NCBI RefSeq assembly: GCF_900095305.1
Contig: NZ_FMDO01000007.1
Location: forward strand, 1 to 64,000
DNA: 64,000 nucleotides
Source of the DNA: Proteiniborus sp. DW1
GTDB lineage: Bacteria; Bacillota; Clostridia; Tissierellales; Proteiniboraceae
Direction of reading: 5' to 3'
Positions 18,339-27,337 of this stretch are shown here, one piece after another; within the stretch, counting starts at the first letter, position 1, and every line of letters starts with the position of its first letter. The position numbers and the translations under genes were made by a program. Under the pieces are notes generated by a model, which had not been told where the DNA came from, did not search any database, and saw nothing but the letters and a program-made list of their open reading frames with translations.

Positions 18339-18345
18339 AAAGTAC

Positions 18346-18373
18346 TAAAGTTTTTTTACTACATGTCCGATAA
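18346..18373 (+). promoter_or_regulatory. Sigma-D promoter for flagellin
   Basis: TAAAGTTT starts at 18346 and TCCGATAA occupies 18366-18373, separated by 12 bases; the consensus is TAAAGTTT-N11-GCCGATAA. The transcript would begin near 18380 and carry about 95 bases of leader with the elements at 18403-18443. Confidence 0.85.
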
Positions 18374-18402
18374 AATATATGATAGCAAATATAAAAGCTT
18401 AT

Positions 18403-18443
18403 AACTCTGGCCAGAGTTAAAAAAATCTTGGCAAGGATGCCAA
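18403..18443 (+). promoter_or_regulatory. CsrA-type hairpin and palindrome in the hag leader
   Basis: TTGGC (18428-18432) and GCCAA (18439-18443) enclose the loop AAGGAT, the classic CsrA target of GGA in a hairpin loop. A second GGA-rich site is the ribosome site AGGAGGA (18461-18467). A perfect 16-base palindrome AACTCTGGCCAGAGTT (18403-18418) lies just upstream. One site over the ribosome site and one upstream is the arrangement known for B. subtilis hag. CsrA binding would block flagellin translation until FliW removes it. Confidence 0.75.
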
Positions 18444-18473
18444 ATCAAAAACAAAATTCAAGGAGGAAGAAAA

Positions 18474-19292
18474 ATGAGAATAGCTAATAACTTAATGGCA
18501 GTTAACACTCACAGACAATTAAATATCACTACTGGATACCAAACAAAATCAATGGAAAAATTATCATCAGGTTTAAAAATCAACAGAGCAGGAGATGACG
18601 CAGCTGGTCTATCAATCTCTGAAAAAATGAGAAACCAAATCAGAGGACTTCAACAAGCATCATCAAATGCACAAGATGCTATATCTTTAATCCAAACAGC
18701 TGAAGGTGCTTTAACAGAAACTCATAACATTCTTAAGAGAATGAGAGAGTTAGTAGTTAAGTCAGGTAACAAAGGAACTATGACAGAAGACGAATTTTCT
18801 GCAATACAAGATGAAATCAATCAACTTAACACTGAACTTAGTGGTATAGCACAACGTACAGAGTTTAATGGTAAGAAACTACTTAATGGAGACTATACAG
18901 ATCAAGTTTTCCAAATAGGAGCAAACTCTGGACAAACTGCAACATTATCAATAGGCAATCTAGGTGCGACAGAATTAGGCGTTCACGATATAGATGTTGA
19001 AGATGCTAGTGCAACAATTTCTGGTATGCTAGGCAAAGTTAATGCTGCTATAAGTACTGTATCAGAAGAAAGATCAAAATTAGGTGCTATGCAAAACAGA
19101 CTTGAATACACTATCAAGAACTTAGATAATGCTGCAGAAAACCTACAAGCTGCAGAATCAAGAATTAGAGATACAGACATGGCTAAGGAAATGGTAGAAT
19201 TCACTAAACAAAACATTCTACAACAAGCTGCTCAAGCTATGTTAGCTCAAGCTAACCAAGCTCCTCAAGGAGTACTTCAATTACTTAGATAA
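18474..19292 (+). CDS. hag: Flagellin
   Basis: The 272-residue filament protein has the conserved N-terminal domain (MRIANNLMAVNTHRQLNIT, LSSGLKINRAGDDAAGLSIS) and the C-terminal D0 helix (MVEFTKQNILQQAAQAMLAQ, ANQAPQGVLQLLR). The variable middle is very short, about 60 residues, so it is a minimal Hag-type flagellin with no large D2/D3 domain. Surface Ser/Thr in the short centre (NSGQTATLSIGN, DASATISG) are possible glycosylation sites. It has its own sigma-D promoter, CsrA leader and terminator, and lies at the left edge of the glycosylation island. Confidence 0.98.
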   Translation: MRIANNLMAVNTHRQLNITTGYQTKSMEKLSSGLKINRAGDDAAGLSISEKMRNQIRGLQQASSNAQDAISLIQTAEGALTETHNILKRMRELVVKSGNKGTMTEDEFSAIQDEINQLNTELSGIAQRTEFNGKKLLNGDYTDQVFQIGANSGQTATLSIGNLGATELGVHDIDVEDASATISGMLGKVNAAISTVSEERSKLGAMQNRLEYTIKNLDNAAENLQAAESRIRDTDMAKEMVEFTKQNILQQAAQAMLAQANQAPQGVLQLLR

Positions 19293-19313
19293 TTGAACAT
19301 GACTTTGAATAAA

Positions 19314-19344
19314 AGAGTTAGGGAAAAATTCCCTAACTCTTTTT
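19314..19344 (+). terminator. Flagellin terminator
   Basis: AGAGTTAGGGAA (19314-19325) and TTCCCTAACTCT (19329-19340) form a perfect 12-bp stem with loop AAA, followed by TTTT. It ends the hag transcript. Confidence 0.93.
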
Positions 19345-19357
19345 GCATATATGAATT

Positions 19358-19384
19358 TAAGCTTTTCCTAGTTCTTGTCGATAA
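19358..19384 (+). promoter_or_regulatory. Sigma-D-like promoter of the glycosylation island
   Basis: TAAGCTTT starts at 19358 and GTCGATAA occupies 19377-19384, with exactly 11 bases between. This is 6 of 8 and 7 of 8 matches to TAAAGTTT-N11-GCCGATAA. It lies 45 bases before the gene at 19430 and would place at least the first island genes under the flagellar sigma factor. Confidence 0.65.
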
Positions 19385-19429
19385 TAATAAGAAGGATTGT
19401 CGAAAAGACAACAATTTTGGAGGTATAAG

Positions 19430-20041
19430 ATGAAAGTTTATATATTAGACAAAGTAATAGAATATAACAACGATAAGAGTTCTATTGAAAGCATGTTTCA
19501 AGAAATAGACAATATACTAGACAAATCTAATCGTTTTTTTAGCCACCTGTTAGTTGATGGTTTAGAAGTATATGGAGATTATTATGATTACTTTATTGAT
19601 AATATTAGAAATATAAAAGAAGTAAAAGTAGTTGCAAGTACATTAACAGAACTAGTCCAAAACATAATGATATCAACAGTTGATTATATAAATAGGGCTA
19701 TACCAGAAGTGGATATACTTTCAAACGAGTTTTATAAAACACCAAGTGAACAATCATGGGCTAAGTTTTCAGACCTTTTAGAAGGAATTGCTTGGATTAT
19801 GGATTCCTTTAATGCTATAGATACGAATGGAAGACTAAAGGAACTAGTTTCTAGCTATGAGGAATGGAATAACTACGCTAAGGACATATATTCATTACAT
19901 GAATTACTTAGAGACCTTGAGGAAGTCATGAAGAATCAAGATACAGTTTCAATGGGTGACATATTGTCATATGAGATAAATCCTTTATTAAAAAATATTA
20001 AAGAAAAACTTGAAGGACTTGTATCTAAGGGGGCAAGTTAG
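19430..20041 (+). CDS. Conserved-looking hypothetical between flagellin and maf
   Basis: The 203-residue acidic protein is not recognised. It is mostly helical, with a likely coiled-coil C-terminus (LHELLRDLEEVMKNQ, NPLLKNIKEKLEGLV), a Trp-rich middle (WAKFSDLLEGIAWIMDSF), and no signal or membrane segment. ATG 19430 follows TTGGAGGTATAAG. It is the first gene after the sigma-D-like promoter at 19358, and the Maf gene starts 1 base after its stop, so the two are translationally coupled. A role as a flagellin glycosylation helper or chaperone is only inferred from position. Confidence 0.7.
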   Translation: MKVYILDKVIEYNNDKSSIESMFQEIDNILDKSNRFFSHLLVDGLEVYGDYYDYFIDNIRNIKEVKVVASTLTELVQNIMISTVDYINRAIPEVDILSNEFYKTPSEQSWAKFSDLLEGIAWIMDSFNAIDTNGRLKELVSSYEEWNNYAKDIYSLHELLRDLEEVMKNQDTVSMGDILSYEINPLLKNIKEKLEGLVSKGAS

Positions 20042-20042
20042 G

Positions 20043-21908
20043 ATGCTTTTAGCTGACAATATTACTATACTTAAAAAGGTGTTCCCTTTAACTTGGGCAA
20101 GTATAAAAAAAGTAGAAAACAATCTAGATAAAAACCTAGTAAAATTAGAGTCTACAAAAAATGGACAAAAAACCCTATTGATTAATAAAGAAGATAAATC
20201 TATATACATGCACAGTAAATATAACCCTATTAGAGAAGTAGATACTATTGTGGAAGAATATAAAAATATTGAACCAAATAGTAGTGTTATTTTTTATGGA
20301 GCAGGCTTAGGCTATCATATAGATACTTTTTTAGAGAAATATCCTGATGTAAACTATTATATCTATGAACCTATTCCAGAGATATTGTATGAATATTTAT
20401 CTAATAAAGAGATAAAAGATCTGCCTTCAAAAAGATTAAAAAATATAGTCACTACTACAGGTAAACAGATTATATCCATATTCTTAAATGAAGTTATTAA
20501 TAAATCAACAGGCAAGATAGAACTAGTTACTTTACCTATACACAAACAGCTTTTTCCTGAAGAATACAAGGAGTTTCTTCAATTATATAAAGAAATAGTA
20601 AAAGGGAAAATGACTAATATAGCAGCAGAGAACATATTCCAAAAACGATGGATTTTAAACAGTATGAAAAATTTCAAAGAAGTGCTGTCTACACCTAATA
20701 TAATGGTAGAGAAAAAAGGACAATTTAAAGGGAAAACTGCTTTACTAGTAGCAGCAGGTCCTTCACTAAATGAGGAATTAGAGAATATTCGATATATAAA
20801 AGAAAATGGGTTAGCCTACATATTTAGTGTAGGAACTACTGTGAATACTTTAATTAATAACAATATATATCCAGACGCAACTACTACCTATGATCCAAAG
20901 CAGATAAATCAAATTGCAGTAAAGAAGATTAAGGAAAATGGAATAACGGAAATACCGCTAATTTTTGGTTCTAGCGTTGGCTATGAAACTATAGAAAACT
21001 ATCCAGGCAAAAAGTATCATATGCTCACAAACCAAGATACGGTTTCAAGTTTTTATGCAAGGACTATGAATAATAAGCCTATAGCAAGAGTTTATGATGC
21101 ACCTACTATTTCGGTTATTACTTTACAATTACTTTATAATTTAGGATTTAGCACAGTCATATTAGTAGGACAAAACTTAGCATATCTAGGAAGTAAAAGA
21201 TATTCTTCAGGTTCTGTAAATAGAACTGAATTGAATGAAAAAGAGAAGGAAAAAGCAATAACTATTAAAGATGTCTATGGTAATGAAACACTTACTAACT
21301 CTAGTTATATCTCTATGAAAGAACAGTTAGAATTTTATATAAGAATATTTGAAGATATGAGAGTAATAAATTCAACTAAAGGTGGAGCACATATAAATGG
21401 AACTACTTTTATAGAGTTAAGTGATGTGATTGGTACACATTTAACTAATAAAATAGTAGAAAAGGATTGGCTTGAGTGTAAACTAACAGAGTATGACATT
21501 GATTACTTAAGTTCCCAATCAAAAAAAATGGACAAGGAATATGAACATGCCTTAAAATTGATTAAAGAGTATTATAAGGTTATAGAAAGCATAAAAACAT
21601 TTATTAATAATAAAAACTATAGCCAAGCAGAAAAAATGTATAGTAAGCTAGATAAAGTTTTTTCAAAAATAGAGAATAATAGTTTCTTTACCACTTTTAT
21701 TATTCCTAGAAATAGAGTAATCTATAAAGCGTTAGTAGATAGTATTGATAGCTTAAATGAAGAAAAGGATAAAGCTCTTAAGGGGAATAGAATAATTAAT
21801 AGTTTTAAAAATTTTATGGATTTATGTAAAGATGATATAGATGATTTGCTACCAGCATATGAAGAATTAAAAAATAATATACAAGAATATATTAATTCTA
21901 CTTGTTAG
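20043..21908 (+). CDS. Maf-type flagellin glycosyltransferase (6-hydroxymethylpterin pyrophosphokinase MptE-like)
   Basis: Motility accessory factors transfer nonulosonic acids such as pseudaminic acid to flagellin Ser/Thr. The 621-residue product has the Maf layout: an N-terminal domain with MHSKYNPIREVDTIV near 55-70, a Rossmann-like strand VIFYGAGLGYHIDTF near 84-98, and the core MptE-like domain with TALLVAAGPSLNEEL near 236-250. It also has VILVGQNLAYLG near 380 and a helical C-terminus. ATG 20043 follows AAGGGGG; a TTG at 20010 overlaps the previous gene without a site. Its position beside hag and pse genes supports transfer of the island's sugar to flagellin. Confidence 0.9.
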   Translation: MLLADNITILKKVFPLTWASIKKVENNLDKNLVKLESTKNGQKTLLINKEDKSIYMHSKYNPIREVDTIVEEYKNIEPNSSVIFYGAGLGYHIDTFLEKYPDVNYYIYEPIPEILYEYLSNKEIKDLPSKRLKNIVTTTGKQIISIFLNEVINKSTGKIELVTLPIHKQLFPEEYKEFLQLYKEIVKGKMTNIAAENIFQKRWILNSMKNFKEVLSTPNIMVEKKGQFKGKTALLVAAGPSLNEELENIRYIKENGLAYIFSVGTTVNTLINNNIYPDATTTYDPKQINQIAVKKIKENGITEIPLIFGSSVGYETIENYPGKKYHMLTNQDTVSSFYARTMNNKPIARVYDAPTISVITLQLLYNLGFSTVILVGQNLAYLGSKRYSSGSVNRTELNEKEKEKAITIKDVYGNETLTNSSYISMKEQLEFYIRIFEDMRVINSTKGGAHINGTTFIELSDVIGTHLTNKIVEKDWLECKLTEYDIDYLSSQSKKMDKEYEHALKLIKEYYKVIESIKTFINNKNYSQAEKMYSKLDKVFSKIENNSFFTTFIIPRNRVIYKALVDSIDSLNEEKDKALKGNRIINSFKNFMDLCKDDIDDLLPAYEELKNNIQEYINSTC

Positions 21909-21920
21909 GGGGAAAAGAGT

Positions 21921-22979
21921 ATGTTAAATGACAAATCAATACTCATAACAGGAGGAACAGGTTCATTTGGACAAAAGTTTATAGAGATGATATTAGAAAG
22001 ATATAATCCCTCAAGAATTGTAGTGTATTCAAGAGATGAATTTAAGCAAGATGTAGTGAGAAAGAAATTTTTCTCTAAGCTATCAAAAGAGCAGTTTTCT
22101 AAATTAAGGTTTTTTATAGGTGACGTCAGAGATAAAGACAGATTATATAGAGCTTTTAAAGGGGTAGATTATGTAATACACGCAGCAGCTATGAAGCAAG
22201 TACCTGCATGTGAATATAATCCTTTTGAAGCTATAAAGACTAATATTCATGGGGCTCAGAATGTTGTAGATGCGGCTTTAGACTGTGATGTAAAGAAGGT
22301 AGTAGCGCTTTCTACTGATAAAGCAGTTAATCCTATAAATCTTTATGGCGGTACAAAGCTTGTATCAGATAAGCTTTTTATATCAGCCAATGCATATTCA
22401 GGTGGGAAGGGTACCATATTTTCAGTAGTTAGGTATGGAAATGTGGCAGGTAGCAGAGGCTCAGTGATACCTTTTTTTAAGGAATTAATAGAAAGTGGAG
22501 CAAAAGAACTGCCAATTACAGATTTTAGAATGACTAGGTTTTGGATTACATTGGAGGAAGGTGTAGAGTTAGTATTTAAGGCTTTAGAAGAGTCAAAAGG
22601 TGGAGAAACCTATATATCTAAAATTCCTTCATTTAAGATTACAGATTTAGCAAAAGCCATGCTACCTAATGTTATACTTAATGAAGTGGGCATAAGAGAA
22701 GGAGAGAAGTTAGATGAGGTTATGATAACTAAAGATGATTCGAGATATACTTATGAGTATGAAAAGCATTATATAATTTATCCTCATTTTGACTGGTGGA
22801 ACTCTAAAAAATTTTTTACTAATGGAGGGCGACCGCTACAAGAAGGATTTGAATATAATTCTGGAACAAATATTGACTGGTTAAGTATAGAAGAATTGAG
22901 GAAACTTCTATATAAAATTAATATGATGCCATTCTCAAGTGATTATTTAAAGGAAATAGCAGTAACTGAAGAAAAATGA
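21921..22979 (+). CDS. pseB: UDP-GlcNAc 4,6-dehydratase (inverting)
   Basis: PseB starts pseudaminic acid synthesis by converting UDP-GlcNAc to the 4-keto-6-deoxy L-arabino sugar. The 352-residue SDR-type protein has the NAD(P)-binding motif GGTGSFGQKF near 11-20 and YSRDEFKQDVVRKKF near 36-50. The catalytic region has STDKAVNP followed by YGGTKLVSD (Tyr-x-x-x-Lys) near 140. The short length and PseB-like N-terminus separate it from membrane dehydratases. The later pathway genes pseC, pseH, pseG and pseI are in the same island. Confidence 0.92.
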   Translation: MLNDKSILITGGTGSFGQKFIEMILERYNPSRIVVYSRDEFKQDVVRKKFFSKLSKEQFSKLRFFIGDVRDKDRLYRAFKGVDYVIHAAAMKQVPACEYNPFEAIKTNIHGAQNVVDAALDCDVKKVVALSTDKAVNPINLYGGTKLVSDKLFISANAYSGGKGTIFSVVRYGNVAGSRGSVIPFFKELIESGAKELPITDFRMTRFWITLEEGVELVFKALEESKGGETYISKIPSFKITDLAKAMLPNVILNEVGIREGEKLDEVMITKDDSRYTYEYEKHYIIYPHFDWWNSKKFFTNGGRPLQEGFEYNSGTNIDWLSIEELRKLLYKINMMPFSSDYLKEIAVTEEK

Positions 22980-23005
22980 AAATATATGTGTAAGGATTGA
23001 AGTGA

Positions 23006-24352
23006 ATGGAAAAACAAGAGTTAATAGAAATGGAGAGATTATTTGATAAGTTATATCCAATCTGTAGAAGCATTACTGGGGATGGATTAAGAAACTCTTT
23101 AAATATATTGAGCACTTATATGCCACTAGAAATTTTAAGCTTTAAAACAGGTGAAAAAGTCTTAAACTGGGAAATACCTCAGGAATGGCTGATACGTGAT
23201 GCATGGATAAAAGATGAATATGGAAAGAAAATATTAGATTTTAAGGAAAGTAGTTTGCATGTCATAAACTATTCAGAACCAATAAATAAAGAATTTACAC
23301 TAGAGGAATTAGCATCTTATATTCATACAAAACCTAACTTACCAAATGCAATCCCCTATGTAACATCATATTATAAAAAAAGATGGGGGTTTTGCATGGA
23401 ACATTCGAAACTTACTGAATTAAAACCAGGTAAATATTATGCTTTTATTAATAGTGAATTTAGAGATGGAGAGCTAAATCTTGGGCATGCATTTATAGAT
23501 GGAAATAGCAGCAAAGAAATATTAATTTCTTCGTATATATGCCATCCGTCAATGGCAAACAATGAGCTCAGTGGTCCAATGGTATTAGCTTTTTTATACA
23601 ATAGAATACTAAAATGGGAAAAAAGAAATTTTAAATATAGATTTGTCATCAATCCAGAAACCATAGGAAGTATAGCTTATTTATCGAGATATGGTAGTGA
23701 TTTAATGCAAAACATGTATTCGGGAATTGTTCTCACATGTTTGGGTGGAGATGTATGCTTAAACTACAAGGAGTCTAGACGAGGAGATTCACCAATAGAT
23801 AAAATCACGAATCATTTGTTTAATCATGATACCCCAAAGGGATTTATTAGGGAATTTACCCCAGTTCATGGGTCAGATGAAAGACAATACTGTTCTCCAG
23901 GTTTTAATTTACCTGTAGGGCAGTTTGCACGATTGGTATATGGAAGTTATAAAGAATACCATACATCCTTAGATAATAAAGAACTAATGGGGATAGAAAA
24001 TCTTATAAAAAGCTTAGATGAAATCGAGTTGATTTTAAAGGCTAATGAATATAATGGATACTATATAAACTTGTACCCATATGGTGAAATTAAATTAGAC
24101 CAATACGGGTTATATCCTGATATGAATGGACCATTAGCAAGTAAATATTCTAATAATGTAAATATTAGTGGAAGACAAGAGCTTAACTATATACTTATGA
24201 TTTTAAATTACTCAGATGGTGAACATACATTATTAGATATAGCAGATAAGTGCAAGTGTTGTATACTTGATTTAATAGATATTGTAGATAAGCTGAAAAG
24301 AAAAGGTGTGTTAGAAGGACCATATTTTGAAAAAAGGAGCTTGAAGATATGA
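23006..24352 (+). CDS. DUF4910 aminopeptidase-like protein
   Basis: The 448-residue protein matches the DUF4910/DUF2172 family, a zinc-peptidase fold with a C-terminal winged helix. Conserved stretches are LYPICRSITGDGLRNSL near residue 14, ISSYICHPSMANNELSGP near 174-191 (candidate metal His), VINPETIGSIAYLSRYG near 215-231, and GSYKEYHTSLDN near 315 (second candidate His). The family is common in surface polysaccharide loci, where its substrate is unknown. Here it lies between pseB and a formyltransferase whose ATG overlaps its stop. A role in trimming an acyl or aminoacyl sugar group is possible but unproven. Confidence 0.85.
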   Translation: MEKQELIEMERLFDKLYPICRSITGDGLRNSLNILSTYMPLEILSFKTGEKVLNWEIPQEWLIRDAWIKDEYGKKILDFKESSLHVINYSEPINKEFTLEELASYIHTKPNLPNAIPYVTSYYKKRWGFCMEHSKLTELKPGKYYAFINSEFRDGELNLGHAFIDGNSSKEILISSYICHPSMANNELSGPMVLAFLYNRILKWEKRNFKYRFVINPETIGSIAYLSRYGSDLMQNMYSGIVLTCLGGDVCLNYKESRRGDSPIDKITNHLFNHDTPKGFIREFTPVHGSDERQYCSPGFNLPVGQFARLVYGSYKEYHTSLDNKELMGIENLIKSLDEIELILKANEYNGYYINLYPYGEIKLDQYGLYPDMNGPLASKYSNNVNISGRQELNYILMILNYSDGEHTLLDIADKCKCCILDLIDIVDKLKRKGVLEGPYFEKRSLKI

Positions 24353-25152
24353 GAGTTCTATTTTTAACAGGTAGCCATCCAAGACATTTGTATATCGCAA
24401 AAAAGCTAGAAGGTGTAGGACTTCTTAGTGGATTAATTATTGAAAAAAGAGAAAGCTTTGTACCAAAACCGCCAGATGGACTATTAGATATAGATAGAGA
24501 GAATTTCATAAGGCACTTTAAGGAAAGACAAGAGGCAGAAGAAAAGCACTTTGGCAGATTTACATATGAAGATTTTGGTGAAAATATTGATAAAGCAATC
24601 ATTAATGTAGATGAGTTAAATAGTGAAAAACTAAAACAATGGATTATAGATTTTAAGCCTGATATAGTTTTCTCTTATGGTATACATAAATTATCTAATG
24701 ATATATTACAGATATTGCCTCAAAGCTCTTTCAATATTCATGGGGGACTATCACCTTGGTATAGAGGAAATATAACATTATTTTGGCCATTTTATTTTTT
24801 AAAGCCTAATTGGGCAGGGATGACCATTCACTACCTAAATGATAAAATTGATGGTGGAGATATCATACATCATTCAATACCTGAATTAAATAAAGGAGAT
24901 GGCATACACGATGTAGCTTGTAAGGCTGTATTAAAAGTGGCAGAAGATTTAATTAATATAATAAATATTATAAAAGAAGGAAAAAGAATAGATGGTGTAA
25001 AACAAGGTTCATTTGGCAAGGTATTTAATAGTTCAGATTGGAAACCTCAACATTTAAGACTAATTTATAACGCATTTAATAATGATATTGTAGATAGATT
25101 TTTAGATGGGGAGCTAGGTTATGATGAACCTAAGCTAATAAAGGCATTTTAG
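24349..25152 (+). CDS. Sugar-type formyltransferase family protein
   Basis: The 267-residue protein has the formyltransferase catalytic core: Asn and His in FNIHGGLSPWYRG near residues 127-139, and the catalytic Asp in NDKIDGGDIIHH near 162-173. These residues fit transfer from N10-formyl-tetrahydrofolate. It lacks the C-terminal tRNA-binding domain of methionyl-tRNA formyltransferase, and the context is sugar synthesis. It overlaps the preceding DUF4910 gene by 4 bases and is followed by pseC. I infer N-formylation of an amino sugar made by PseC, an alternative to acetylation by PseH. Confidence 0.8.
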   Translation: MRVLFLTGSHPRHLYIAKKLEGVGLLSGLIIEKRESFVPKPPDGLLDIDRENFIRHFKERQEAEEKHFGRFTYEDFGENIDKAIINVDELNSEKLKQWIIDFKPDIVFSYGIHKLSNDILQILPQSSFNIHGGLSPWYRGNITLFWPFYFLKPNWAGMTIHYLNDKIDGGDIIHHSIPELNKGDGIHDVACKAVLKVAEDLINIINIIKEGKRIDGVKQGSFGKVFNSSDWKPQHLRLIYNAFNNDIVDRFLDGELGYDEPKLIKAF

Positions 25153-25168
25153 TACTGGAGGAAGACAA

Positions 25169-26359
25169 ATGAAACCAGCTATGTTAGGAGGCACTCCTAT
25201 AAGAAAAGAACCACTACCCTACGCAAGACAGTATATAGATGACGATGATTGTTTAGCAGTGAATATAGTATTAAAATCAGACTATTTAACTACAGGACCA
25301 AAGGTTAAGGAATTTGAAGAAATAATAGCAGATTTTGTAGGTGCTAAATATGCAGTTTCATTTTCCAATGGCACTGCTGCACTACACGGAGCATGTTATG
25401 CTGCTGGAATTGACAAGGGAGATGAGGTGATTACTACTCCTATAACCTTTGCAGCTTCAGCAAATTGCGTACTATATTCAGGGGGAGATCCTGTATTCGC
25501 AGACATTGATGAATATACGTTTAATATAGATGTAAATGAAATAGCTAAAAAGATTACTAACAAAACCAAAGCAATAATTCCAGTGGACTATACTGGACAA
25601 GCAGTAGATATTGACAGGATAAAAGAACTAGTAAGAGGCACAGAGATTGTAATTATAGAAGATGGAGCACATTCATTAGGGACTAAATATAAGGGCACTA
25701 GAGTAGGCGGATTAGCAGATATGACCATGTTTAGCTTTCACCCAGTAAAGACTGTAACTACTGGAGAAGGTGGCATAATCACTACGAATAATGAGGAGTA
25801 TTACACAAGACTAATAAACTTTAGATCTCACTGTATCACAAGAGATATTAACCAGCATGCTGATAAAGAGGTAGGTGGCTGGTACTATGAACAGCTTGAC
25901 CTAGGATATAACTATAGAATGACTGACATTCAAGCAGCTCTTGGAATTAGTCAGATGAATAAAATAGATTGGTTCATAAATAGACGAAGAGAGATTGTAA
26001 AGAAATACAATGAAGCATTTAAGGACTTGGATGGAGTAATTCTACAGAAAAATGCTGATTTTTCGGATACAGTGAATCATTTATATGTGATAAAACTAGA
26101 CTTGAATAAGCTCAAAGCTAATAGAAAAGAAATATATAATGCGTTGATTGCTGAGAATATTGGAGTAAATGTACACTATATACCAGTATATTGGCATCCA
26201 TATTATCAAAAGCTAGGGTACAAAAAAGGTCTATGTCCTAAGGCAGAAGAGTTATATAATTCAATATTTACAATTCCGTTATTTCCAGCTATGACGGATA
26301 ATGATGTAGAAGATGTAATTAATGGGGTTTATAAAATAATAAATTATTATAGAAGATAA
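25169..26359 (+). CDS. pseC: UDP-4-amino-4,6-dideoxy-AltNAc transaminase
   Basis: PseC adds the 4-amino group to the PseB product, using PLP and an amino donor. The 396-residue DegT-family protein has the PseC-like N-terminus MLGGTPIRKEPLPYARQYID. It also has FSNGTAALHGACYAAG near 68-83, TPITFAASANCV near 94, VIIEDGAHSLGTKYKG near 162, and the PLP lysine in FSFHPVKTVTTGEGG near 190-204. The GGAGG site is 8 bases before the ATG. It is distinct from the FdtB-like DegT protein at 36055. Confidence 0.92.
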   Translation: MKPAMLGGTPIRKEPLPYARQYIDDDDCLAVNIVLKSDYLTTGPKVKEFEEIIADFVGAKYAVSFSNGTAALHGACYAAGIDKGDEVITTPITFAASANCVLYSGGDPVFADIDEYTFNIDVNEIAKKITNKTKAIIPVDYTGQAVDIDRIKELVRGTEIVIIEDGAHSLGTKYKGTRVGGLADMTMFSFHPVKTVTTGEGGIITTNNEEYYTRLINFRSHCITRDINQHADKEVGGWYYEQLDLGYNYRMTDIQAALGISQMNKIDWFINRRREIVKKYNEAFKDLDGVILQKNADFSDTVNHLYVIKLDLNKLKANRKEIYNALIAENIGVNVHYIPVYWHPYYQKLGYKKGLCPKAEELYNSIFTIPLFPAMTDNDVEDVINGVYKIINYYRR

Positions 26360-26370
26360 AGAGGGATAGC

Positions 26371-27327
26371 ATGAGAATACTTCTTACAGCAATAGGAAAG
26401 AGAGTACAATTAATTAAGCATTTAAAGAAAATAAACTATGTAGTGGGAGTAGACTCAGGAGACTTAGCACCTGCCAAATTTTTCGTAGATTCTTTTTTTA
26501 AGGTTCCACCATGTAATGATAAGGAATATGTTAATGTAATTCTGAGTATATGTAAGAATGAAAAAATAGACATGCTAATACCCCTATACGAAAAAGAATT
26601 TTTAATTCTTGATAGTAACAGACATAAATTTAAGGAAGTAGGTACTTTTCTTTTATTAAGTGATAGTTCTGTTTTAGAGATATGTAATGATAAATGGAAT
26701 ACCTTTAATTTTTTTAAAGAGAATAATATAAATACACCTAAGACATATTTGCTAGAAGAAATAAAAGAAAATCAAAATATAACTATTAGTTATCCTGTAA
26801 TAATTAAGCCTAGAGATGGAATGGGAAGCAGAGGAATATTTTATGCCAATAATAGAGATGAATTACTCCATACTATTTCAAGCTTAAGTGGCTACATAAT
26901 TCAAGAAAAGGTAGAGGGAACTGAATATACCCTTGATATTTTTTGTGATTTTGATGGACAGGTTATATCTATAGTTCCAAGACAACGACTTGAGGTAAGG
27001 GCAGGAGAGGTATCAAAGAGTAAGGCAGTAAAAGACATTAGACTGATAGATGTTGCTTTAAATTTGGTAAATAAATTGAATTCAAGTAAAGGATACAAAG
27101 CCATTGGGCCAATGAACATACAATGTATCGTTGACAAAAATGGTGAAATAAAGTTTATAGAGATTAATCCAAGATTTGGCGGAGGAGTTCCACTATCTTT
27201 TGAAGCAGGAGTGGATTATGGACAAATTCTATGTGATTTGATTTCGGGTAAAAAGATTGAACCTTTTATTGGTGGATTTGAAGAATTGACTATGCTGAGA
27301 TTTGATGATGCAGTATATATTAAGTAA
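26371..27327 (+). CDS. ATP-grasp ligase-type protein
   Basis: The 318-residue protein has an N-terminal Rossmann-like domain (MRILLTAIGKRVQLIKHLKK) and an ATP-grasp core. The core shows IIKPRDGMGSRGIFYA near 148-163 for nucleotide binding and KFIEINPRFGGGVPLSFEAG near 258-277 for metal binding. Such carbamoyl-phosphate-synthase-like ligases join a carboxylate to an amine or similar group. It lies between pseC and an HAD phosphatase with 10-12 base spacing. I infer that it could add an amino acid or other acid to the pseudaminic acid backbone; the substrate is unknown. Confidence 0.85.
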   Translation: MRILLTAIGKRVQLIKHLKKINYVVGVDSGDLAPAKFFVDSFFKVPPCNDKEYVNVILSICKNEKIDMLIPLYEKEFLILDSNRHKFKEVGTFLLLSDSSVLEICNDKWNTFNFFKENNINTPKTYLLEEIKENQNITISYPVIIKPRDGMGSRGIFYANNRDELLHTISSLSGYIIQEKVEGTEYTLDIFCDFDGQVISIVPRQRLEVRAGEVSKSKAVKDIRLIDVALNLVNKLNSSKGYKAIGPMNIQCIVDKNGEIKFIEINPRFGGGVPLSFEAGVDYGQILCDLISGKKIEPFIGGFEELTMLRFDDAVYIK

Positions 27328-27337
27328 AGGTGAAGAC

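Noticed and set aside
24349-25152. Methionyl-tRNA formyltransferase
   Set aside because: The C-terminal tRNA-binding domain is absent and it lies between sugar genes.
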